Source: Bradysia coprophila
Taxonomy: Eukaryota > Arthropoda > Insecta > Diptera > Sciaridae
Direction of reading: 5' to 3'
Length of the DNA stretch: 64,000 nt
Assembly (NCBI RefSeq): GCF_014529535.1
Contig: NW_023503496.1
Coordinates: forward strand, 3,190,799-3,254,798
The notes under the pieces are model-generated. The model made no database searches and was not told where the DNA came from. It was given only the letters and a program-made list of their open reading frames with translations. Positions within the stretch are counted from its first letter, which is position 1; every line of letters starts with the position of its first letter. Position numbers and translations under genes: made by a program. Positions 35,395 through 46,900 of this stretch are shown piece after piece.

Positions 35395-35645
35395 TCCGAA
35401 TCTGCAATTAAAAATTTAATATCGGAACACCTCACTTATATCGATAAAAACCCAAATCCATCGAAAAATCCGATGGAAGTTAGGAAGTGCTAGAGAAATC
35501 ATCTCTCATCCCAAAAATTTAGGAACCAACCTTGGAACACATCACTCATGTCGAAAATAACCCAAAATGCGAAGTTAATTTTTTGCGTTATCCGTTTAGA
35601 AGTTACGGTATCCCACTAAGTAACTAAGTAAATAGGAACGTAGCA

Positions 35646-37242
35646 CGGTTCCCCTCAACCGAAATAAAGTTTTATTTTTGGGTACCCAAAAAATGAGTGT
35701 TGATATGGATGAAGGGACCCCTAAGGACTATAAAACAGGTTTCCTTCACTCCAGGTCTGCTGATCTCCCCATAGTAAAATTTTCAAAATTCGTTTTTTTT
35801 GAGGCATCTGTGGTAGGTTTTCAATCTTTTTTAGCTTATATTAAGATCCCTGATCTCAGAAACAGCTCAGTGAGTCCGTCAATGAATTTTATGGAAGAGA
35901 CTTTTTTTTAAATAATTTATTCAAAGCCGCAACACTATTTTTTTTAAATTTCGTCGATTCCGTTCTGCGACTCATAAATCGACTGCAAACCATTGACTAA
36001 CATCTACAAACAAGTTCGGAATGTGGCTTAAACTAATCTACAGATGTCTAAACTTAAATACAAAGAAAGAAAATTTGCCAAAAAAATGTTTTGTGGTCGT
36101 TGCAGTATGTCAAACTTCGCCAATGCTGATTTTTCTTACTTTTTTCTCAAGAAAAGAACCTTTGAAAGTAAATAAAATGTTATCGGAGTGTTTTAAAAGT
36201 CGCAATTTGACGTTTGAAGTAAATACAAACGAACACAAACGCTCACACAATTAAATAAATTATATTAAACTTTCCTAAATTGTATTTACTCTTTAGTATG
36301 CCGAACTTCGAAACTTAAAATGGAAGGAAATTCGGTAACTTTTATTAAAATTCAAATTAAATATGTTGCTTCGAACCAATAAAACTGAAAAAACCTTGTA
36401 AACCTTTGACAAATTTACTTAATTACCTCTAGAGTGTAATATTAGTATACCGGGAAGTACTCTCACTCCATCTTTTTGATTTTTATGTTAAGCCAAATTC
36501 AAATGAGTCCCTTTAATATGTGGTAACTCCAGGAATATTTTACTAACCGTTTTTTGAATAATCCGAGATAATTTCACTCTTTGCTGGATGATTTGAAATT
36601 TACATGAAAATGTAATTTCTTTGTTAATTGATTAAACTTAGAAATGTGATCTTTAGACTCGTATTCTGTTTCTTGTTTTAGTGTCCATGATCCATTCAGC
36701 TTATTTAAACACTCCCATAACATTTTATTTACTTTCGAAGGTTCTTTTCTTGGGAAAAAAGTAAGAAAAATCAGCATCGGCGAAGTTTGACATACTGCAA
36801 CGACCACAAAACATTTTTTTGGCAAATTTTCTTTCTTTGTATTTAAGTTTAGACATCTGTAGATTAGTTTAAGCCACATTCCGAACTTGTTTGTAGATGT
36901 TAGTCAATGGTTTGCAGTCGATTTATGAGTCGCAGAACGGAATCGACGAAATTTTAAAAATTAGTGTTGCGGCTATGAATGCATTATTTTTCTCTTCCAT
37001 AAAATTCATTGACGGACTCACTGAGCTGTTTCTGAGCTCAGGGATCTTAATATAAGCTAAAAAAGATTGAAAACCTACCATAGATGCCTCAAAAAAACGA
37101 ATTTTGAAATTTTACTATGGGGAGATCAGCAGACCTGGAGTGAAGGAAACCTGTTTTATAGTCCTTAGGGGTCCCTTCATCCATATCAACACTCATTTTT
37201 TGGATACCCAAAAATAAAACTTTATTTCGGTTGAGGGGAACC
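35646..37242. repeat. 1.6-kb foldback element with long arms
   Basis: The termini are CACGGTTCCCCTCAACCG and its complement. The arms of roughly 500 bp (35646 to about 36190, and about 36730 to 37242) are inverted copies with small differences, separated by an unrelated middle. Each arm carries the same short frame (MWLKLIYRCLNLNTKKENLP), in opposite strands, so that frame is a repeat feature and no proof of a gene. The flanks share gtag, a possible 4-bp duplication. Confidence 0.8.
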
Positions 37243-38096
37243 GTGGTAGGGCAAAATGTGTCATCTCAAAATGAATAAATTTGTGATTTCCCACATGAAA
37301 AATCAATTTTCAAAATTTTTCCGGTTTTACTCAACCGTTTTTGATGAGTGACTACTCGTTAGAATCTCACTGACTCGTAGATTACGGGAAAAATAATGTG
37401 AGTGCTATTCCGCTCAAGGGGGGAGGAGGCAAGAAGTTGATGTATACTCGCTCCGCAGTACAAACGAAAAAAAAATGAATCTTTGTACTGTTGTGAGACT
37501 TGCGGTACTTGCGTCGTTGCGTCACAGCACCTTAATACCGTGCCATGATATCGACTTCATAAAAGGTGAATCTGATTCAAGAATCTATAAACATTTGCTT
37601 GATCCTTCCGGTGGCTCTGATCGTCTAATTAACTCTGCATTATCCGGTTCACACACTTAGCAATTGTATGTTTAAATGGCTTCTGACTGAAATTTCATTA
37701 TTAGACCGTTGCTAGGCACCCACATACACATGGTGCGCGAAATTATTACGTTTAAATAGTGGAAAATGTACCGACGAAATATATTTTTGATTGCTGCAGC
37801 GGCTATTAGAGGTGAACTGTATCCGGACTGTTTTTATAGTAAAGGTACAAGTTGAGTGCGAACTAATCGTAGTAGAAAGTGTTAACGTGAGCAGGAGAGA
37901 AATTCTGAAACTCTGCTTCGAGGGTACGACGGGACATCACAGTTGGATTTTGTGTAAGACGTTATATTTCGGTAAAAATTGACGAATTAATGAATGATTG
38001 TTCGTTATTGAATTCACTAGACGAGTGTCATTGTGACACTAGATGAGATTTTGGACATTTCGGTCGAATCGGAATATTTTAATTGGCTTAAGCAAA
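37243..38096. other. upstream region of the lipase gene
   Basis: A palindromic gtgtcattgtgacac lies at 38026-38040, 57 bp before the start codon. No clear TATA box or other gene was recognised. Confidence 0.4.
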
Positions 38097-40011
38097 ATGG
38101 ATAACTCAATTGTGTTGCTCAACTTTCTCATTATTGTCAATTATGCCGCCGTTACCAAGCCAATGGATTCTGTTGTAGGTGCTTTAACTCTTACTTCCAT
38201 TAATGAGTTCCAATTAACTTCTGTTTTAGTCCGATATATTATCTGCCGAAGGCTATCGAAACGAAGTGCACAGTGTGACTACATTCGATAAGTACATTCT
38301 AAAACTTCATCGAATCCCATCTGATAGCATCTCTAGCAAAGTCGTCGTAATCCTTCACGGCTTAGGCGCATCTAGTTACGCATTCGTAATAACTGGTCCA
38401 GGCATTCCCAGAAAGAACTCAATAAGTAAAAACTAAATTTTAAATTTTTGGCAATTTTTTTTTGTTGATCGTCTGCGAAGCATTTAAGTTGGCTAATCAC
38501 GGCTGTGACGTTTGGTTGATAAATGTAAGGGGTACGGACTATTCGCACCATCAACACTTGTTACCAACGTCTTCAAAGTACTGGCAATTCAGTTTGGATG
38601 AAATAGTAAAGTACGATCTGCCAGCCATCATCGACTACGTTTTGATGAAAACTAATCAAACGTTTGTGCATTTTGTTGGTCATTCGCAAGGTACAACTGT
38701 TGTCATGGCAATGTTGTCGTTGTTTCCTCGGTATAATAAGAAATTGAAAACGTTGCATCTAATGGCACCTTCTGTGTACTTTACTAACGCTGCACCTCTT
38801 TTAAAAACCGGTGTGATGTTCTCCGAACCGTTAGAGGTAAAGAAGTGGTAGTCGAAACAAAGTAAAGAAACATTCGATATATTCTGTAGGATGCCACAGC
38901 TGCTGTAGGAATAGTAAAATTGCCTCCTATAAGCAATGAACTTGCAAGACTCGGTGGATACTTATGCAGTTCGAAGTCACCAATGACAATGGAAATTTGT
39001 AAGCAGATATTTTACGTAACAGTTGGTCCAAGTCAACATATCAATCAGGCAATTTTGTTTTTATCTTAAATTTGCAAAAAAAAATCAAGTACAGGCGAGA
39101 TTTCTCGTTTAAATTTACGTCTTTCGTACAGAGACATGCTAATATGACGACTGGGTCGTTTCGACGGATAGAGCGGATAGACCAGATAGAGGGAATATGT
39201 CGATTGACAGTTGGGTTTTTGAGAGAGAATTCGACCCAGTCGTCAAATTAGCATCTCTCTGCTTTCGTAACAAATTTTTCTTCGCGTTTGTTTTTATCAA
39301 AACTCACACCTGATTGCAGGTAATTTTAATGTACCCCACTTTAACAAACATTTTCCAACATATACCGAATACGGTCAGTGTAATGCAGTTACTTCATTTC
39401 GCCCAATTGATCAAAGGTGGAGGTAAGATGAATTTATGAAACTGGAAATCCCATTACTTCATTCAGAACATTTTTTGTCAAAAGACAGATTTCTTCAATT
39501 CGATTACAAAAAGGACAAAAACCTTTTAATCTACAACCAATCTACTCCGCCACAATATCAGCTGTCGAATGTTAGAACTAAAATTCATTTTCTTTATGGA
39601 ACTACTGACTTAGTCACAAACTATCAAGTATGTTCACGAGGGGGAAGCGACATCCAAAATGGGTGTGACAGGATTTTGATTTCCAAATATTCTTGAGATT
39701 TTCGGGATTTTCCAATGATTTTTGAGATTTAATTTACGAGATTTTCAAGGATTTTCAAAGATTTTTTTTGGACAGGATTTTCCGGAGTCGTTTCCCCCTC
39801 GTATGTTCGATCATTCAGATATCTACAACTGACTTTCATTGTAATTTAAATGTTTAAGGACGTCGAGAAACTAATCGAAAAATTTAGACCATGGACGATT
39901 GGCATCGATAAAATTTCCGGCTACAATCACTTCGACTTTTTAGCAGCAAAAAATGTAGATGAAGCTGTCAACAGTAAGATTTTGGATTTAATCAATCGCT
40001 ACTGTAAATGA
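38097..40011 (+). CDS. secreted acid lipase (gastric/lysosomal lipase family)
   Basis: It hydrolyses triacylglycerol or cholesteryl esters, and insect members act mainly in gut or lysosomes. Seven exons: 38097-38174, 38230-38425, 38481-38836, 38890-39048, 39320-39422, 39485-39627 and 39859-40011. Together they encode 395 aa, the normal family length. The start is the only Met giving a signal peptide (MDNSIVLLNFLIIVNYAAV). The family's N-terminal region is present (YRNEVHSVTTFDKYILKLHR), followed by VILHGLGASS (oxyanion region), CDVWLINVRG and HFVGHSQGTT (nucleophile Ser). Catalytic Asp is in YGTTDLVTN and His in GYNHFDFL. All phases agree. The fourth intron begins GC, not GT (CAG|gcaatt), and ends AG. 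It also holds a MITE. The gene looks complete and functional. Confidence 0.9.
39131..39262. mobile_element. MITE in lipase intron 4
   Basis: AGAGACATGCTAATATGACG at the left and its complement at the right (ending TTAGCATCTCT), with cgactgggtcg also inverted. It lies wholly within the GC-AG intron and does not touch the splice sites. Confidence 0.7.
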
Positions 40012-40533
40012 ATTGGCTGTTTTGTTCGTGCCTTTGTTTCGTTTAAGTTCAAATCAGTAAACATTTTCTTCGAATCAAATATTTTTTCCTGACATACAGG
40101 AATCTCACGGAATATGTCTTTAAAATACAAAATCTTCTCACACTATATGAAAAATATAGAACTAGCTTCACTCTTCTTATTATTTTACATCTAAAAACAT
40201 TGTGTTGGTGAAAATGTAAGATCTTTGAAAACGTACAAAAATAATAATTGATTCATTGGATGCGAATGCAAACGCCGGTGGAGAATTCCGATCAAATGGT
40301 AGTATCTAGAAGTATGTAAATTCTGCTTTCGAATGACGACTTTCTGATAAAATGGCGAGTTCCGGAAAAAGCGGTGAGTAGTCGCCGATTCTTCGAGAAC
40401 TCACCTTTTCTTCAGGAAATCGCCGTTTTTAACATTTTGCAGAAGGGAATTCCATGTACGAAATTTTAAAAAAACGTCAAAAAATTACGACTTCCTGAAG
40501 AAAAAGGTGAGTTCATGAAGAATCGTCGACTAT
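40012..40533. other. downstream of lipase, no gene
   Basis: AT-rich sequence with short GGAAATCGCC/TTCTTCAGG-type repeats that continue on the far side of the next MITE (40888-40925). No clean AATAAA lies close to the lipase stop. Confidence 0.4.
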
Positions 40534-40876
40534 TCAAAGGTTCTGAAAGAACAGGTTGAGACACCGACGAAGGCGGGTGACACCGAAATCGATAAACGCA
40601 CTCAGTACAGATTGTGTGTGAAATCCAAGGTTCTGAAAGAACCAGGTTAAAACAACTATGAGTTGATCGCGAAGGCGATGCCACACGTGCCACACAAATT
40701 GAGTTCAGCGGCTACGAAGTTTATATGAGAATGGCAACTTAACAAAAAAAAAACGAATTTTCCTAAAAAACATTTTCTTCAAGTTGGTTTCACACACAAT
40801 CTGTACTGAGTGCGTTTATCGATTTCGGTGTCACCAGCCTTCGTGGGTTTCTTAACCTGGTTCTTTCAGAACCTTG
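40534..40876. mobile_element. CAAGGTTCTG-family MITE, duplicated left end
   Basis: The outer left end is AAAGGTTCTGAAAGAAC and the right end CAGAACCTTG. A second left end, CAAGGTTCTGAAAGAACC, lies inside at about 40633. The element is therefore a nested or tandem pair. The same arrangement is seen at 14171-14708. Confidence 0.7.
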
Positions 40877-41181
40877 GACTATTCACCTCTTTTTCAGGAA
40901 ATCGACGTTTCTTCAGAAAGTCTTCGTTTCTAGTGTCGTCGATTTTTTAGTTGAGGTTAGGGTTCTCAATGGATAAAGAACCCTAACCTCAACTCGGTGA
41001 AAAAAAATTGAAATTATTGAGATGCCGTTTAATTTTATGTTTTTTCCGGATCTACAAAAACGTTTAATTTAATAGATTTCCAATGTATAAAAGGTGAAAT
41101 TATGATTGTTTCTTGTATCGCGTAAGTGTTTAAGCTTATTATTTTACAAGAAAGCCATAAAAACCATTAAAACATTTGTTT

Positions 41182-42403
41182 TAATTTAGTTATTTGTTGC
41201 GTACTTGCAGGACTTTTTCGCTGCGCGATCGTTTGAAAAGTGTTGACGAGATTTTCCGTTCTACGCTTGAGGCGATTACGAATGTTAGGTTGTCAGATTT
41301 TGCTTGGGATCAAGCTTCTCTTCCTTTAGTTTTTGGTGGATTGGGGATTTGGAAAGTTGAAGACTTGGCAATGCCTGCCTATCTGTCATCTGTGTATTCA
41401 TCATCTGATTTGTCGAATGAAATTTTGAGTAAATTTAATTTGCGAATAATTGATGATGACATTTCAAGCATAGTAGATACCATTCCTAACGATTTTATTC
41501 CAGATAATGATGAAATGAGAAAGGTGCAACGAAACTGGGACCTACCGGTGATTAGGAGCAGTTTTAGCGAGATGTTAGATTCTAGTGAACCTGTTACTCG
41601 TGCTAGACTACTTGCGTCATCTACAAAAGAATCTTCAAAGTGGCTGCAGGTTGTCCCATCGAGTCAACTAGGTTTACTATTAGATAACAATGCAGCGAGA
41701 ATTGCTGTTGGTCTTCGTTTAGGATCCCAGTTGTGTGAAGAGTACAAGTGTAATTGTGGTGCTGTGGTTAAGAAGGACGGTTTGCATGGTTTATCGTGCA
41801 AATTAAAGATAGGGATTATTGCTAAACACGATTCTGTCAATAATATTTTTGGTCATGCATTTTCCTCTGCAGGATTTCCCAATATTTTGCAACCACCTGG
41901 TATTTCTAGAGACGACGGTAAAAGACCTGATGGTATGACAGTAGTTCCGTGGAGTCATGGAAAATCACTTTTATGGGATGTAACAATACGTGATACTTTG
42001 GCTCCTTCATACATCAGTGAATCCTCTAAGAAAGCAGGGTCTATTGCAGATAAAGCGGAGAGATTTAAGCATAATCATTATATACGTCTTAAAGAAAACT
42101 ATTTATTTACCCCCCTTACCTTTGAATCATTAGGTTGTATGGGTCCAGAAACAAAGAAATTTATTGACAAGTTGGGATCGTTGATGAAGAGAGCATCAGG
42201 GGAGCCACGTTCCAAAGATTATCTGTTGCAGAAAATTTCTATTGCTATACAAAGAGGCAATGCGGCATGTATTCTTGGAACTTTAGGAAGTAATAGAGCG
42301 GATGATTTTTATTTATTGTAATATTTGTTGATTGAAAAGATCGTTTTTTTATTGACTGCGCCGTATGTGAGCAGTCTTTTTTTTCGCTTTGAATAAATAA
42401 ATT
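41182..42403 (+). mobile_element. 5'-truncated LINE insertion with 9-bp target duplication
   Basis: Flanked by catttgttt at 41173-41181 and 42404-42412. The same target occurs once in the paralogous MITE at 13562-13570. The insert begins within the C-terminal coding region and ends in a 3' UTR with GTGAGCAGTC, a T run and an ATAAATAAATT tail. This is the classic outcome of target-primed reverse transcription. Confidence 0.88.
41194..42321 (+). CDS. C-terminal part of a LINE polyprotein with R2-like endonuclease motifs
   Basis: An open frame of about 375 codons continues to a stop at 42321. Its real start is lost by the 5' truncation, and the frame simply opens at the insertion junction. It encodes a post-RT region (LVFGGLGIWKVEDLAMPAYL), a CNCGAVVKKDGLHGLSC zinc-type motif, and DGKRPDGMTVVPW...LLWDVT. 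The last resembles the PD-(D/E)xK restriction-like endonuclease of R2/NeSL-type LINEs. The tail reads KDYLLQKISIAIQRGNAACI. The reverse transcriptase core is absent, so the fragment cannot move itself. The clade assignment is inference. Confidence 0.75.
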   Translation: MLRTCRTFSLRDRLKSVDEIFRSTLEAITNVRLSDFAWDQASLPLVFGGLGIWKVEDLAMPAYLSSVYSSSDLSNEILSKFNLRIIDDDISSIVDTIPNDFIPDNDEMRKVQRNWDLPVIRSSFSEMLDSSEPVTRARLLASSTKESSKWLQVVPSSQLGLLLDNNAARIAVGLRLGSQLCEEYKCNCGAVVKKDGLHGLSCKLKIGIIAKHDSVNNIFGHAFSSAGFPNILQPPGISRDDGKRPDGMTVVPWSHGKSLLWDVTIRDTLAPSYISESSKKAGSIADKAERFKHNHYIRLKENYLFTPLTFESLGCMGPETKKFIDKLGSLMKRASGEPRSKDYLLQKISIAIQRGNAACILGTLGSNRADDFYLL

Positions 42404-42477
42404 CATTTGTTTCTATTTTCAAACATGAGCAAAGGGCCCGCTCATTTTCACTGCACATACGTTGAGGTTAGGGTTCT

Positions 42478-43926
42478 CTGTGGATGAATTTTGACATTTC
42501 GAATAACATTGGACTTGATCTATTCGTTGAAATGAAATTTTGACAGAAGATGTATGGGCCATCTGTAAAAACTTTTGAGAATTTCATGTCACTTGGTTGC
42601 ATACTTGACTTTAGTCTGCAAGATTTTCTTGGCATATTTAATGGAAGCAAAGCACTTCCAGCAAGTGGTACTATAAATATAGTACTGAAAGATGTTAGTT
42701 GTTAGTACTAAAACTGGAGCGGAGCGAGGGCCGTAATTCACACATGTATTTAATTTATGATTTATGGTTGATTGTAATTGAGAATACAAAAAGTACTTTT
42801 CCAAAGAATTTGGACTCAGACGAAGGTTTTTGTGATGCTTCGGGGAATCTGGCACACAGTACAAAAAGAACGAACTCTTGAACTACGTAAAAGGTAAAAT
42901 GACACGCGCAAGTTTAATGCTGCAAATGCTTTTTAGCCCTGTCCTGTCATCGACTTAATGACTCCTTTTACAAAATGTTGGTATCGAAAAATCGTGTGTG
43001 AGTTCACAGTTTACAAGAGCCTAAAATAACATACATCGTTGGGGGAAAAAGTGCACCAGAAAATTGACACTTATTTTGACTTATTTTCTCGGACTGAGGT
43101 TACATCACAACAAACATTTAAGTTTTAACTGAAAGCTAACACATTTTAACACCAAACGATGGTCGTACTTTTTCTAAAAAGTCCAAAATTATCAAAATAA
43201 TAATAAATTTGCCCCGAAATTTAGGCAACAATTTAGCCATGTGTAGATCCCTGACTACAATTACTACAATTTTACACGGAGAAAAAAGCCGAAACGGACT
43301 ACTTTTGTGAAAAACGATTTTGTAAAAAAGGATTTTCGCATGGATTTTCGTTTATTGCAAAAAACTCTCTTTTGTACAAAAAATATTCTGTTTTGGACTA
43401 GTTCTGTTGGCCATTTTCGTTTGTGATAACCGCGAATTGACGTTTCTCACAAAACGATTACGTTTGATACAATTGTTGAAGGAATTTTTCTACGGTTTAG
43501 ACTATCGTTGTCCCTAAATTACCTTTGTGATAAACGCAAGATTTCTCTCCGTGTAGCTTATTACCGGTGCCTCTTAAGAGCAAAGACAATCACAGTCGGT
43601 TACATAGTTCGGCATACGGACTTTTTAGCGGAATAATAGTTTTTAGTCAAAACAAAATTCATTAAATCAAGTGAACACTGACCAGTTATCATTTCTCTGC
43701 GTTCAACCCAAATTTCCATACAAAAATTCAAATCCGGAAAATTGCGCCAAATTTTCGGACATAAGTCGATGCCGCCTCGAAAATGCGTCGACGTTATAGC
43801 CTCTGAATGTTCTCTGTGCATTGACAAGTTGACGTGTTTAGGATATTTTTCAGCTTTGCAATAAAAATGATTGACTCGGTCTAAATAAAAGTGTCGTCGT
43901 TTCGGTTATAGTAATTAGAATAAAAT
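42478..43926. other. intergenic and TM9SF3 upstream region
   Basis: This holds a fragment of the 7.6-kb foldback family (43130-43260) and a foldback-like pair around 43272-43556 (cacggagaaa with tctccgtgtag). No TATA box was recognised before the TM9SF3 start. Confidence 0.45.
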
Positions 43927-46900
43927 ATGCGTAAAGCAGTGATAACAATCGTAGTTCTGTGTTTATCGGCGGTTCTAGGAGACGAGCATACTCACAGTGT
44001 AAGTGGTTCGACAGAATATTATTTTTGTCCCGTTGTTTCTACCATCTACACATCTACATCACACACATTGCGATATATGCACATTCGCTGGATGCTACAC
44101 CACCGGGGCCAACGTATTGTCGTAATTGTTTTGTTGTGATTTCGCCAGTCTGCCCAGTTGATAAAAAAGTTAATTGGCGCATCCATTGCCATTGAAATTG
44201 TAGCATGGAACAACCATGTTTCGATAGATTTTGTCAGGAATAATTCCCTTCGTCTGCCGTTTGTTTACCCAACAAAATGTTTTCATTTCCAGTCCGGTTC
44301 GCATGTGTCTCCAATACGAAACCAACCATCCATGTTGAACCATAAAATTATCGCTTATCACAATCAGTGAGAGAGACCTTACATGCCAATAAAAAGCAAC
44401 CAACCGAATTGATTAGAGTTTAATTGACGGTGAAATTTACACGACAGCAACATTCTGATTGGAATTTTCAATTTTCAGAGATTCGTTTTAAATTGTACGT
44501 GGAAATAACCGGCGATGATTTACTGCGTAGGCCAATCTCTGATTTCGATTTATATCTCACCGGCGAACAATGAGAACGTTTTAAACTTTTCAGGATCGGC
44601 TAACAATCGGGTGTGGACTGCAATGACTAAAATAAACGGTGACCTCAGTCCAAGATTTTGTATCAAGCCAAAGGTGATACTTTGAACGACAGTTTTAACG
44701 ATCATAGAGCCCTACGCTAGCCGTTTCTGAAAGGTTAGCTCCACAATAATGGGAATTTTCAATGAAAGTGTAAAACAGGTATGGTCTATCACTCGCCCGG
44801 AGGACATAAAAATTTGATTTCCGCCATGAATCGCACTCATTTTCATATTATTTTGACACAAATTGTGAGTGCGTTTAAGATGAATTTTTCGATTGGCCAT
44901 ACCTGTTCTGTACTTTCATTGGGAATTTTGATCTTAGGATCGAGACGATTATGTTTCACTGTCCTTTTCAATTACCCTAAGCAGTTACGCAGAGCTCTGC
45001 TTTACTACAATTATGACTGTTCCAAGCAGGGCCTATTTTCGATAATTTAAATTCTCGAAATTATCGAAAAATTCTCTAAATTCTACAAAAATTATCGAAA
45101 TTCTTAAATTTATTTTCGGAGAATTTAGATAATTTTTCGATAATTTCAAGAATTTTTTGATAATTTGGAGAATTTAAATTATCGAAAATAGGCCCTGGTT
45201 CCACGCTTATTAGACTAACATCCTGTTTAGGTATGATTAGTCTAAGTATTTCCGAACAAATGACATGGGTGACGAAAGATGAAATTGACATTTCTTCTGT
45301 GGAAGTCTTAAGTGCCAGGAGGCTTAAATGATCCACTAATAATCAGGGGCCACGTAGACGAAGAAATGAAGACTTCATTTTACGTGACGGAATCGGAAAT
45401 CGAAGTTCACAGCTTCCACATTAATCGATCCATTTCTCCACTTGCTAACGTAGACTTTGATACATTGAATGGTTAATCTCTCCATCTATTGAATGTCTCC
45501 GCTAACAATGTTCTGTTGCTACCAGGGCCTATTATGTAGAATTAAATTTGCAAAAATTCCCACAAAATTCTCCACAAATTTGCAAAATTTTTCTAAAAAT
45601 TACTTCTACACACCTTCAAAGTCAAATTAATTGCTTTATTCACTTTAAATTGTACTATAGCAGACAAAAGAACGCAAAGACTTGCAAAATGTGCTGAAAA
45701 TGAAGCGCAAATTTGTGCAAATTTTTGTGAATTTCTGTGAATTTTTGCAAATTTTGCGAATTAATTCTACATAATAGGCCCTGGTTGCTACGCTAACTTC
45801 GGCAAAATTACCGTGCATACCATCCTTGCATCTAGCATGTTTGAACAAGTTTTATCTATTCGTTAAATAAAACGCTGAGCTCACAGTTCAAATATTCCGT
45901 ATTGTTTCGAAGTTTGATTACAAATTCAATTCAATGGAATTTCGCTTCGGAATTGTAACAAATTGAGGGCCTTGTAAAGTAAGGTACAAAATCGGTACTT
46001 TTTACGGCCAAGGCGATCTTGTAAAATTTCTCAGCGGTTTTTCTGCATAGCGATTCGGTAAAAAAAATCTTTTCACTGTATGCAGACAATCGGTTGATAG
46101 GAATAAGAAACTATTTGCAATAGAAAATAATATCTGCACATTGTTCACCAACCCGACATACAGTGAAATATTTCAAAATAACTGTAAAATATCAAGGGTC
46201 CACCTTTTCTTTACCTGATTTTTGTGTGTATTCGGCTAATAATCAAATCTAAACTATTACCATCCCGTACGATATGGAAATGAAGGTCAATGGCAATACT
46301 CTCTCTAGCAACGAAACTCTCAGTATTCTTTGACCACCTTAATAAAAGCAGTTTGTTTGCTGGAGAGATTGTGAAAAATTTATGAATGAAATGATATCGA
46401 AATTCAGAATTCCATCGATCTCAGTTGAATTAACTGGTTTTTTCCCCTGTTTTTACGCTCCGTTAACAGTTCTCTTCTTCTTTTTTTCAGCCTGTTTCCA
46501 TCCACTGCTGGACGTAGGCCTCCCCAATTCTCTTCCATTCCGAACGATCCGTTGCCCCTTGTTGCCAATTTGCGCCTGCAATTCTCTTTAAACCATTATT
46601 CCATTTCTCTGGTGGTCTACCTCTAGGTCGTGTTTTAGGTGGTCTCCAGTTCATGATCTTTTTGGTCCAACGTTCGTATTTCCTTCTTGCAATATGTCCC
46701 GCCCAGCTCCACTTTAAAGATACAATTCTTTCCATGACATCAACGACTTTTGTTTGTTGTCGAATCCATTGATTTGTCATTCTATCTCTGAGCGTAATTC
46801 CAAGCATACTCCGTTCCATGGCTCTTTGTGCCACTCTTAGTTTACGTTTCATACTATTGTTCATTTTGCTTTTGAAAATTAACCTGAGTTTTCCAAACGC

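Larger units (their letters stand above)
40977..42477. mobile_element. MITE with AGAACCCTAACCTCAAC ends, split by a LINE
   Basis: The termini AGAACCCTAACCTCAAC (40977-40993) and GTTGAGGTTAGGGTTCT (42461-42477) are perfect 17-bp inverted repeats. With the LINE (41182-42403) and one target copy removed, the remaining 270 bp match the copy at 13382-13634. The left end is followed outward by another inverted copy of the same terminus (about 40950-40966). Confidence 0.8.

Noticed and set aside
36021-36254. MWLKLIYRCLNL... ORF as a gene
   Set aside because: The same frame occurs in the opposite arm of the foldback (36879-36574). It is part of the inverted repeat.
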